A DNA stretch of 13,348 bases from Alkalinema sp. CAN_BIN05. Its GTDB lineage: Bacteria > Cyanobacteriota > Cyanobacteriia > Leptolyngbyales > Leptolyngbyaceae. Made by a program: the position numbers and the translations under genes. Each line of letters begins with the position of its first letter. The stretch's first letter is position 1. The notes under the pieces were generated by a model that did no database searches, had not been told where the DNA came from, and was given only the letters and a program-made list of their open reading frames with translations. The stretch covers positions 1-13,348 of the forward strand of contig JAJAYH010000045.1 of NCBI GenBank assembly GCA_026786325.1, in the 5' to 3' direction. Below, in pieces: positions 1 through 5,561 of this stretch.

Positions 1-1
1 C

Positions 2-91
2 GACTTCCGCAATGCTCGCCCTGGGTACATTGCCAACTATTTGGACAAGCTTGTGAATTGGGATTTTGTGGCTGCTAATTTAGCCGCGTAA
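2..91 (+). CDS. sodB: Superoxide dismutase [Fe], C-terminal end (partial)
   Basis: Only the last 29 codons and a TAA stop lie in the window; the gene begins before position 1. The visible residues include DFRNARPGYIANYLDKLVNW and end in FVAANLAA. This matches the conserved C-terminus of Fe/Mn superoxide dismutases, where an E. coli SodB-like ending reads YRNARPGYLEHFWALVNWEF followed by VAKNLAA. The family dismutates superoxide to O2 and H2O2 in the cytoplasm. The metal ligands, including those of the DxWEHAYY motif, lie just upstream and cannot be checked. I prefer Fe over Mn because of the similarity to SodB-type tails, which is a family-knowledge inference from a short fragment. A strong hairpin terminator follows 18 bp after the stop. 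Confidence 0.85.
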   Translation, partial: DFRNARPGYIANYLDKLVNWDFVAANLAA

Positions 92-109
92 TCACTTCAA
101 GATTTGATC

Positions 110-152
110 AAAAAAGGGCGATGTTCTAAAACTAGAAGATCGCCCTTTTTTT
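110..152. terminator. Bidirectional intrinsic terminator between sodB and the Crp-like gene
   Basis: A 13 bp perfect stem pairs AAAAAAGGGCGAT (110-122) with its complement at 139-151. After a G/G mismatch the stem continues inward with TTCTA/TAGAA (124-128 with 133-137) around an AAAC loop. The GGGC/GCCC core is followed by a T-run on the plus strand, and because the other arm starts with A6 it also gives a T-run on the minus strand. It sits between two convergent genes and can end transcripts from both sides. Confidence 0.9.
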
Positions 153-178
153 AATGAAATTATTGATTAATGATTTGT

Positions 179-727
179 CTAAGGCAGAATGATGTGACGA
201 GTATCATCGAAGTCCAAAATGCCCCGATCGCGGAGTTGGCCCAAAAGTCGGGTAATCGTGACGCGGGTGGTGCCGATCGCATTCGCAAAATGCTGATGCG
301 TTAGACGAATGGTGATGCGATTTAAGGATTTACCATTTAGGGTAATGGGTAAGCTGGTTTCTCGCTTCAACAATGCTAAAAACTCCACAAGTCGATCTTC
401 CACTCGGCGATAACTCGCGATCGCCAATAGTGATTCACTCTGTTGAAGCCGACGCTTCATTTGGCCAAACATACATTGCATCATCTCAGGCGACTGTAAA
501 ACTTCTTGCCAGTTCAAGCGCATGAGATCCACATTAGAAAGAGCTACTGCACTGTAAGGCTGCATTAAGCTAAGCTGTTCACCAAAGGGCATCAGCGGCG
601 AAATTAGGCCCAAGATGGCTTCATCTCCACTGGGGTAAAGAGTGCTGAGTTGAACCACGCCCCGATATACGAGCCAGATATCTTGTTCATACAGAGGAAT
701 GACTTGTCCTCTACGGAAACTTTTCAA
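179..727 (-). CDS. Crp/Fnr-family transcriptional regulator, possibly N-terminally truncated
   Basis: The product is a two-domain regulator. Residues about 1-75 form a cyclic-nucleotide-binding-type beta roll (RGQVIPLYEQDIWLVYRGVV). A dimerisation helix follows at about 85-120 (RRVEDRLVEFLALLKRE), then a Crp-type winged helix with helix-turn-helix at about 141-165 (RLTHQHFANAIGTTRVTITR). The usual Arg of the cAMP phosphate-binding cassette is absent after FGE, so cAMP is an unlikely ligand. There are no Fnr cysteines. The start used here is TTG, with AAGG seven bases upstream. The same frame continues upstream through plausible family sequence (LLEARYQGRDLKS) to an ATG at 829 that also has AAGG seven bases upstream, but codon 8 from that ATG is TAG. 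The 182-residue form is shorter than the usual 200-230 and lacks the N-terminal helix. Its targets are unknown. Confidence 0.82.
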   Translation of the reverse strand: MKSFRRGQVIPLYEQDIWLVYRGVVQLSTLYPSGDEAILGLISPLMPFGEQLSLMQPYSAVALSNVDLMRLNWQEVLQSPEMMQCMFGQMKRRLQQSESLLAIASYRRVEDRLVEFLALLKRETSLPITLNGKSLNRITIRLTHQHFANAIGTTRVTITRLLGQLRDRGILDFDDTRHIILP

Positions 728-829
728 GTCTCGGCCTTGATAACGGGCTTCAAGAAGTTCCTGAATAGGATCAAGTAGGGTAGGGGTAGAAGTCGATCTC
801 GTTGGCTAGACGATTGAGGAGAATTGCAT
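728..829 (-). other. In-frame 5' extension of the Crp-like gene interrupted by TAG
   Basis: On the minus strand, ATG at 829-827 opens a frame (MQFSSIV) that meets TAG at 808-806. It then runs without another stop into the TTG start of the regulator at 727. The stretch after the TAG ends in DPIQELLEARYQGRD, which resembles the N-terminus of related cyanobacterial regulators rather than noncoding sequence. Either the gene carries a nonsense codon or sequencing error at codon 8, or translation begins at the internal TTG. Between TAG and TTG I see no ATG or GTG. Confidence 0.55.
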
Positions 830-860
830 GAGCTAACCTTAAGAATTCACAAGAAACAGT

Positions 861-911
861 GACTTAGTGCAGACTTTGACTTAATGCAGACTTCAACCTA
901 GTGCAGACTTA
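861..911. repeat. Tandem array, three 17 bp units
   Basis: The units are at 861-877, 878-894 and 895-911. They share the core CTTAGTGCAGACTT with one or two substitutions per copy; the second reads AATGC and the third begins AACCTAG. The array lies directly upstream of the Crp-like gene, roughly where its promoter should be. A role as operator iterons or as a passive slippage product cannot be told apart from one sequence. Confidence 0.85.
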
Positions 912-1037
912 GCACTGTATGTATAAATTGGGTAACATCCTTGTGTAAAAGATGAGGAATCAACAGTAACTCATAAGATTTTATCCTATGAGGACTCTAG
1001 GTTTGACCGTTTTTCTCTATCCTTTGGGTAGAGGCTT

Positions 1038-1100
1038 TACCATAAATCGAAACTAAGTACGTATAAATTGAAACTAAGCACGTATAAATTGAAACTAAAT
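1038..1100. repeat. Tandem array, three 21 bp units
   Basis: The two right-hand units (1059-1079 and 1080-1100) are identical over ACGTATAAATTGAAACTAA and differ only in their last two bases. The left unit (1038-1058) is degenerate, with ATAAATCGAAACTAAG preserved. The units are contiguous, with no spacers. The internal decamer GTATAAATTG also occurs alone at 921-930. Confidence 0.85.
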
Positions 1101-1249
1101 ATTCAATCTCTAGGACTTAATGTAGAGGGTGAAGCTCAACGTAAGGTAATTAATACATTGAATTTTGGTTAAATTTTGGGAGCAATATTATATCTGCCGA
1201 CCCGATTAATTAACGCTAGATCTCGAAATTAAATTGTGATACTCAAAGC

Positions 1250-1278
1250 TTGCGTATATGAAGCTAGTTCCCAATAAT
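1250..1278 (+). promoter_or_regulatory. Candidate sigma70-type promoter of the J-domain gene
   Basis: TTGCGT (1250-1255) is separated by 17 bp from AATAAT (1273-1278), a 5/6 match to the -10 consensus with a weak -35. The gene start follows 27 bp downstream, which implies a very short leader. This is a consensus match only. Confidence 0.35.
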
Positions 1279-1304
1279 AGAAGGGTGGATATTGGGCGAT
1301 CGTT

Positions 1305-1784
1305 ATGGGATTTTCTGAGTCAACAACCGAACAGCAGACGCACTATGAGCGATTGGGGATTCAGGTTTCAGCATCTAGCGGAGACATTCGGCGGGCGTAC
1401 CGGGAATTAAGTCGGCAATATCATCCTGATACAACACGTTTGCCACCGTTACTCGCCACACAAGGATTCTTAGTTCTGAATGAAGCTTATGCCACGTTGA
1501 GCAATCCTGAACGTCGTCTACATTACGATCGGTCCATTGGCTACTCATCTATTTCAATGGTGCGATCGATTCCAGCGCTATATTCAGAGTCTTCACGATC
1601 GTCATCTAATCCCAAAAATCCCACCGCCAAGCCACACACCCAGTTCGATCCTCAATTCAGCACCTATTTGGACGCGGAAGATCGGCCCTTGTCGGCGGGT
1701 GAACAGTTTGCCCTTTTTTTGATGGGAACGACGTTTGTGGGATGTCTTGGATTGGTGATCTTGTTAAGTGTGTTTAAAGCCTGA
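1305..1784 (+). CDS. J-domain protein with C-terminal membrane anchor
   Basis: The 159-residue protein starts with a J domain at residues about 13-78. YERLGIQ is followed by the helix II pattern DIRRAYRELSRQYHPD with the HPD triad at 40-42, then FLVLNEAYATLSNPERRLHYD. J domains stimulate the ATPase of Hsp70/DnaK partners through HPD. No Gly/Phe region, zinc finger or DnaJ C-terminal domain follows, so this is not canonical DnaJ. A Ser/Pro-rich linker (about 80-125) leads to one hydrophobic segment at about 135-157 (FALFLMGTTFVGCLGLVILL) that should anchor it in a membrane, with the J domain probably cytoplasmic. ATG at 1305 gives an intact J domain, although no strong Shine-Dalgarno sequence precedes it. 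The DUF3143 gene follows in the same direction after 55 bp and is probably cotranscribed. Client and DnaK partner are unknown. Confidence 0.85.
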   Translation: MGFSESTTEQQTHYERLGIQVSASSGDIRRAYRELSRQYHPDTTRLPPLLATQGFLVLNEAYATLSNPERRLHYDRSIGYSSISMVRSIPALYSESSRSSSNPKNPTAKPHTQFDPQFSTYLDAEDRPLSAGEQFALFLMGTTFVGCLGLVILLSVFKA

Positions 1785-1839
1785 TACCGTAGGGGTTAAG
1801 ACCTTTTTTCTAGCTATACAATTTACACAATTGCGCCTC

Positions 1840-2109
1840 ATGTTAAATCTGCCTCCATCGAATACAGCCCTCTACAATCATCCACTGCCGCAATTAGAAG
1901 CGTGGCTGCTTTCCTTGGGATGTCGTCAAGATGAACGATTGCGACATCGCTGGACGGTCATGCGATCGTCTTGGCAAGCAGAGCTGTTATTGGACACAGA
2001 GCAAGTGATCGTGCGATACGTCGGCGGCGGGGTTGGGGAAGTGGTTCGATCGTTTAAATATTCCTTGAGTCGTCAGGATATTGAGGAAGCAATCTTTGCC
2101 GGACCATAA
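1840..2109 (+). CDS. DUF3143 family protein
   Basis: This is a small 89-residue cytoplasmic-type protein of the cyanobacterial DUF3143 family. I recognise it from LPPSNTALYNHPLPQLEAWL near the start, the central W-x-A-E-L-L-L segment, and the C-terminal RSFKYSLSRQDIEEAIFAGP. I chose ATG at 1840 because family members begin close to this motif. A longer frame from GTG at 1768 would add 24 unrelated residues and overlap the J-domain gene. There is no signal peptide or membrane segment, and function is unknown for the family. It lies 55 bp after the J-domain gene on the same strand without an obvious terminator between them, so an operon is likely. The stop codon falls in an 8 bp direct repeat (GGACCATA at 2101 and 2116). 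Confidence 0.85.
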   Translation: MLNLPPSNTALYNHPLPQLEAWLLSLGCRQDERLRHRWTVMRSSWQAELLLDTEQVIVRYVGGGVGEVVRSFKYSLSRQDIEEAIFAGP

Positions 2110-2123
2110 GCTGCAGGACCATA
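2101..2123 (+). repeat. Short direct repeat across the DUF3143 stop
   Basis: GGACCATA occurs at 2101-2108, including the gene's stop region, and again at 2116-2123. The sequence then repeats a CATAG(G)CGATCG theme at about 2120 and 2136. This is a weak case of the pattern that is clearer after cbiT, and an 8-mer could recur by chance. Confidence 0.4.
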
Positions 2124-2203
2124 GGCGATCGGGAGCATAGCGATCGAGTTGGTCGGGTGAGTCAAGTTAATCATTTTAAGAATCATTTCGTCCTTGGGAA
2201 ATT

Positions 2204-2803
2204 ATGTCTGCTCCACTTTGGCCTTACGTTACGCCCGGAATCCCGGATGATTATTTTGAAACCTTGCCGGGAATTCCCATCACACAACGGGAAGTTCGCT
2301 TGTTGATGCTGTCCTACTTGCGTCTTCAAATCGACTCAGTGCTGTGGGATATTGGGGCCGGAACAGGGACGATTCCGGTGGAAGTGGGGCTTTTTTCACC
2401 CAAAGGCAAAATTGTGGCGATCGAGCATGATGGGGAAGTGGCCAGCCTGATTCAGAGAAATTGCGATCGGTTTGGGGTCAGGAATGTGGAAATCATTGAG
2501 GGCAGTGCCCCGGAGTGTTTAGCCGCATTACAAACCTCACCCGATCGTATTTGTTTGGAGGGCGGGCGACCGATTAAACCAATTTTGAGTGCAGTGTGGC
2601 AACGGCTTAAACCTGGTGGACGAATTGTTACCATTGCTCCAAGTCTGGAAAGCTTGTATCAAGTCTCAGAGAGCTTCGCCGAGTTACAGGTGCGGAATAT
2701 TGAGATTGTACAGTCGGCAATTAATCGGTTAGAAAAGCGAGGCAATCACCAGGTATTTGCAGCAGTGGATCCGATGTTTGTATTGAGTGGTGAGAAGCTG
2801 TGA
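2204..2803 (+). CDS. cbiT: Precorrin-6Y/cobalt-precorrin methyltransferase, decarboxylating subunit CbiT
   Basis: The 199-residue protein has the class I SAM-dependent methyltransferase fold. Motif I is DIGAGTGTIPVE at 49-60, followed by an acidic ribose-binding residue at Glu74 (VAIEHD) and the LKPGGRIV strand of the C-terminal half. The N-terminal GIPDDYFETLPGIPITQREV segment is diagnostic for the CbiT/CobL C-terminal family. CbiT methylates C15 of the corrin precursor and decarboxylates the C12 acetate side chain during adenosylcobalamin synthesis; in other organisms it is fused to CbiE as CobL. Here it is free-standing, at the usual length for CbiT of about 190-200 residues, and no other cobalamin gene is in the window. 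ATG at 2204 is preceded by GGGA at short spacing. A 15 bp tandem repeat begins on its stop codon. It may share a transcript with cdsA 141 bp downstream, but a candidate promoter lies between them. Confidence 0.88.
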   Translation: MSAPLWPYVTPGIPDDYFETLPGIPITQREVRLLMLSYLRLQIDSVLWDIGAGTGTIPVEVGLFSPKGKIVAIEHDGEVASLIQRNCDRFGVRNVEIIEGSAPECLAALQTSPDRICLEGGRPIKPILSAVWQRLKPGGRIVTIAPSLESLYQVSESFAELQVRNIEIVQSAINRLEKRGNHQVFAAVDPMFVLSGEKL

Positions 2804-2841
2804 ATTTGGCCTGTAAATTTGGCCCATGTAAATTTGGCCCA
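2801..2841 (+). repeat. Tandem array, 2.7 copies of a 15 bp unit starting on the cbiT stop
   Basis: TGTAAATTTGGCCCA is present twice without mismatch (2812-2826 and 2827-2841). A shorter copy, TGAATTTGGCC, at 2801-2811 contains the TGA stop of cbiT. The array therefore looks like duplication of the gene's own end. Confidence 0.9.
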
Positions 2842-2871
2842 TACATCTAGATTTTAAATCTGATAGTGAAT

Positions 2872-2916
2872 TTCCGAGAATCCAGTACAGTGACTAGAAT
2901 GACGGTGTTTTAGTCA
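2872..2916 (+). promoter_or_regulatory. Candidate cdsA promoter with overlapping dyad
   Basis: TAGAAT (2895-2900) matches the -10 consensus at 5/6, with TTCCGA (2872-2877) 17 bp upstream as a poor -35. A perfect 6 bp dyad, TGACTA (2891-2896) and TAGTCA (2911-2916), overlaps the -10 and is spaced 14 bp. It could be an operator or a small hairpin. Evidence is by eye only. Confidence 0.3.
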
Positions 2917-2919
2917 TAC

Positions 2920-2945
2920 CTTAATCTTCAGTCTTAATCTTCAGG
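2920..2945 (+). repeat. 13 bp tandem duplication abutting the cdsA start
   Basis: CTTAATCTTCAG followed by T (2920-2932) is repeated as CTTAATCTTCAG followed by G (2933-2945). The final G is the first base of the GTG start, so the duplication replaces the region where a Shine-Dalgarno would be, and no good one is seen. Confidence 0.8.
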
Positions 2946-3820
2946 TGAACGAGTTGCGATCGAAAACCCTAAAGCGAATTATTAGCGGCGTGGTTGCGAT
3001 CGCGGCGGCCCTTACCATGCTTGTTTTGGGCGGATGGTATTTCACGATCGCGTTGGCGGTGCTGGTCTATTTGGGACAGTTGGAGTATTTCCGCATGGTG
3101 GCGGCAAAGGGGATGTTACCAGCGGTGCGGACTACCATGATCCTGAGTCAAGCTTTGATGCTGATGTCTCACGTAAACCCGACGTTAACGGATGCGCTGT
3201 TACCGATCGCTGGCACCTTAATTTGTTTTTATCTTTTGTTTCAGCCAAAACTAGCCACGATCGCAGATTTATCCGCCTCCGTTATGGGCTTATTCTATAC
3301 GGGTTTTTTGCCTAGCTTTTGGATTCGACTACGAGATTTGGGCCAGAGTTCAGTAAGTAACTTGCCCTTTGATGGATTTTGGATCGTAAGCACAACAGAA
3401 TTGCCTCAAGGATTGCGAGTGACGCTATTAGCCTTTAGCTGTATATGGGCCGCAGATATTGGAGCCTATGTGATGGGCCGAATGGTTGGGAAAACGCCGC
3501 TTTCTGACATCAGTCCAAAGAAAACTTGGGAAGGTGCATTTTTTGGAACCTTAGGCAGCATTTTGGTGGCGATCGTTGGATCGAAAGCCATGGGCTGGGG
3601 ATTTTTTGGGGTGACGGGTGCGCTGTTTGGGTTAATGATTGGAGTGGTGAGTTTACTGGGCGATCTAACCGAATCTTTGATGAAGCGAGATGCCGGAGTA
3701 AAAGATTCTGGCGATTTAATTCCAGGTCATGGCGGCATTCTCGATCGGACTGATAGCTATTTGTTTACAGCGCCGTTAGTCTATTATTTCGTGACTTTAT
3801 TGGTGCCATTGGTTAAATGA
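2945..3820 (+). CDS. cdsA: Phosphatidate cytidylyltransferase
   Basis: This integral membrane enzyme makes CDP-diacylglycerol from phosphatidate and CTP, the branch point for phosphatidylglycerol synthesis in cyanobacteria. The 291-residue sequence has about eight hydrophobic segments. It carries the full family signature at residues 244-270: S-x-M-K-R, then KDSGDLIPGHGGILDRTD with Lys253, Asp254, His262, Asp267, Arg268 and Asp270. The upstream DISPKKTWEG block (188-197) is also typical. Length is normal for CdsA. The start is GTG at 2945, which gives the expected basic RSKTLKRIISG leader before the first membrane helix. The next in-frame ATG would cut into that helix. No strong ribosome-binding site is visible. 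The gene runs convergently into the NYN gene with only 11 bp between stops. Confidence 0.95.
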   Translation: MNELRSKTLKRIISGVVAIAAALTMLVLGGWYFTIALAVLVYLGQLEYFRMVAAKGMLPAVRTTMILSQALMLMSHVNPTLTDALLPIAGTLICFYLLFQPKLATIADLSASVMGLFYTGFLPSFWIRLRDLGQSSVSNLPFDGFWIVSTTELPQGLRVTLLAFSCIWAADIGAYVMGRMVGKTPLSDISPKKTWEGAFFGTLGSILVAIVGSKAMGWGFFGVTGALFGLMIGVVSLLGDLTESLMKRDAGVKDSGDLIPGHGGILDRTDSYLFTAPLVYYFVTLLVPLVK

Positions 3821-3831
3821 TAATGAAATGC

Positions 3832-4470
3832 TTATTCCACATCAAGAGAATCATCCGATGTTTTCCGAATTAAATTTTTAATATCATTCAAATCAATAAA
3901 CCGATCGGCAAGATTAATTAATTGCTCATTGGTATTAGAGCGAAGACTAAATAGTTCAATTTTAACGCCACGGTAAGACAGTGTATCCACCGCATAATTA
4001 AGATCGCCCGTACCACTAAGCAGCACCAACGTATCGCAATAATTGCCCAACATCAACATATCCACCGCCATTTCCACATCCATATTTGCCTTCCGACTCC
4101 CATCAGGCAACGTAATCAAATCTTTTGTAAAAACCCGATAACCATTTCGCCGCATCCACAACAAAAAACCTTGCTGTCGATCATTCGCACGATCGATTCC
4201 CGTATAAAAATACGCCCGTAATAGGGGACGATCGTTCTTGAGATGGGCCAACAACTTTAAATAATCAATTTCAATTTGCAACTGTAGCGCAGCATAAAAC
4301 AAGCTGGCCCCGTCAATCAAAATAGAAATACGATGTTTCCGATGAAAAGCAGAGGACTGGTTCTGAGAAAGAGAATTTCCAGCAGATGTCAATAAAGAAG
4401 AATCACTAAGCGGAAAATCATACACGTTACCGTATCCGGAATTCCCTTCAGGAGGTCGGGTGGGTTGCAT
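3832..4470 (-). CDS. LabA-like NYN domain protein
   Basis: Residues about 47-200 form a NYN (PIN-like) domain of the LabA/DUF88 group. ISILIDGASLFYAAL carries the first acidic residue, Asp53. ANMDVEMAVDMLML carries Asp131 and Asp137, and LVLLSGTGDLNYAVD carries Asp156. These are the positions expected to bind metal in PIN/NYN ribonucleases, so the active site looks intact. In Synechococcus elongatus, LabA of this family acts in circadian negative feedback; whether this paralogue does so is not shown. The first 46 residues (MQPTRPPEGNSGYG...) are low-complexity, Ser/Asn/Gln-rich and probably disordered. ATG at 4470 has only GAGA-type Shine-Dalgarno similarity, and the leader upstream is AT-rich. 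No OST-HTH or other C-terminal domain follows. The closest neighbour, cdsA, is convergent and functionally unrelated. Confidence 0.85.
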   Translation of the reverse strand: MQPTRPPEGNSGYGNVYDFPLSDSSLLTSAGNSLSQNQSSAFHRKHRISILIDGASLFYAALQLQIEIDYLKLLAHLKNDRPLLRAYFYTGIDRANDRQQGFLLWMRRNGYRVFTKDLITLPDGSRKANMDVEMAVDMLMLGNYCDTLVLLSGTGDLNYAVDTLSYRGVKIELFSLRSNTNEQLINLADRFIDLNDIKNLIRKTSDDSLDVE

Positions 4471-4707
4471 AAACAGTTTCTCAAAAAAATTAAAAGAACA
4501 TCAAAACTAAAAAGAAAAAATTGAGATAACCTCGACTAAATTGTTGATTTTATTAAAACTGAGCTTAGTGGATTTTCACATATTTTTATGTTGGGAATCA
4601 TATCAATAGAGTTAAGATTACCTGAGAAATAATAGGACTCTTGACGCACACACATAATTCAACTCCGACTTTTGTGTCGAATTCCGGGTATGGGAGCATT
4701 CTCAGAA

Positions 4708-5517
4708 TTAGGGTAGAACCGTAAGTCGGCCAATGCAGGATATTTTGCCTAGTTCGATCGACACCTGCGCCATAGACGTGCCCAGTCCGAGGTCGAATTC
4801 GTAGCCATTAAGTTCTGCTATTGCCATGCCCCGCTTAGCTTTTGCATGGGGAAGCCAGACCGGGTTTCGGAGTGCGATTTTGTTGGGCTGGGTAAGCTGA
4901 AGTCCGGTACGAATGGCAATCTCGGTCGGATTACCATGAGCGTCACCTGAACTAGATGGTAGATTTCCACACAAAAGAATTATGTCATCTTGTAATTTAG
5001 TTTTAAGATTTGTGATGGTTAAACGCTTCTGAGAACTCGCATCACCGGATCCCAAGATCCCCATCAAAAATTGGGTTACAGCTTCCTGAATCATGGGTGT
5101 GCAGAGCGATCGGTTTAGATCGTCTTCAGATAACGAAAATTTGAGATCGATCGGGAATTCTGCCAAGAGTTTTAGCGCCTTGCCCCGCATCACTTGACCG
5201 AGATTGACCTGAATTTCTTGAGCCGTCAGATGAAGATCTCGGATGTGGATACCTTGATAGACTGCCGCTACCACAGACGCTTCAATTCTGGGGATCTTGC
5301 CGGAAAGAATTTGCCGATCGCCCGCCTGGATCGAAAGTTTAAGGTCTTCAAGATGCTCCGTTTGAGACTTTAACCAAAGCCGTACTGCCGGGGCCAATAC
5401 CTTGCTAATCAATCCTGACGATCGTTTTAGATTTTGGTCTTCAGTCAACGTGTCGGGCAATGTATCAATCAGTATATCAGTCGAATCTTTTTGAGCATCG
5501 GGCATCGATTCAGTCAT
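4708..5517 (-). CDS. DUF2993 (LmeA-type) lipid-binding-like protein
   Basis: The 269-residue protein belongs to the cyanobacterial DUF2993 family. After an acidic N-terminal stretch of about 35 residues, the domain opens with SKVLAPAVRLWLKSQTEHLE, continues with GDRQILSGKIPRIEASVVAA and YQGIHIRDLHL, and contains the INLG/VNLGQVMRGKALKLL block at about 103-118. LSEDDLNRSL at about 128-137 is also typical. LmeA in mycobacteria is a periplasmic lipid-binding protein. For cyanobacterial members the ligand and location are unknown, and I see no signal peptide or transmembrane segment here, so a cytoplasmic or thylakoid-surface location is possible. ATG at 5517 lacks a good Shine-Dalgarno sequence, and a second Met at codon 5 is an alternative. 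It diverges from corA across a 44 bp gap, so their promoters must overlap. Confidence 0.85.
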   Translation of the reverse strand: MTESMPDAQKDSTDILIDTLPDTLTEDQNLKRSSGLISKVLAPAVRLWLKSQTEHLEDLKLSIQAGDRQILSGKIPRIEASVVAAVYQGIHIRDLHLTAQEIQVNLGQVMRGKALKLLAEFPIDLKFSLSEDDLNRSLCTPMIQEAVTQFLMGILGSGDASSQKRLTITNLKTKLQDDIILLCGNLPSSSGDAHGNPTEIAIRTGLQLTQPNKIALRNPVWLPHAKAKRGMAIAELNGYEFDLGLGTSMAQVSIELGKISCIGRLTVLP

Positions 5518-5561
5518 AGGGAAGAGTATGGTTGAGAGCGTACCGCATTTAAGAATAGGCT
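5518..5561. promoter_or_regulatory. 44 bp divergent promoter region of DUF2993 gene and corA
   Basis: The start codons of two divergent genes are separated by only 44 bp. Both promoters must overlap here or extend into the opposite gene, and the leaders must be very short. No clear -10/-35 pair stands out. TTTAAGAAT near 5550 (plus) and CATACT on the minus strand near 5527 are only weak -10-like strings. Confidence 0.3.

Larger units (their letters stand above)
830..1304. other. 475 bp gap between divergent Crp-like and J-domain genes
   Basis: No credible ORF is present on either strand. The gap holds two short tandem arrays (861-911 and 1038-1100), an isolated third copy of the decamer GTATAAATTG at 921-930, a weak dyad CTCATA/TATGAG near 970-995, and AT-rich sequence with a TTAATTAA palindrome near 1206. 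A candidate promoter for the J-domain gene lies at its right end. Confidence 0.7.

Noticed and set aside
847..862. CRP-type operator near the Crp-like gene
   Set aside because: The dyad is TCAC-N8-GTGA, the reverse order of the GTGA-N8-TCAC core of CRP sites.
1038..1100. CRISPR array from regularly repeated units
   Set aside because: Units are contiguous with no spacers, only three copies, and one is degenerate; no cas gene is present.
1785..1839. Terminator between the J-domain and DUF3143 genes (AGG...CCTTTTTT)
   Set aside because: The possible stem is about 3 bp and cannot be supported.
1768..2109. Longer DUF3143 protein from GTG 1768
   Set aside because: The extra 24 residues are not family-like and overlap the end of the J-domain gene; ATG 1840 fits the family start.
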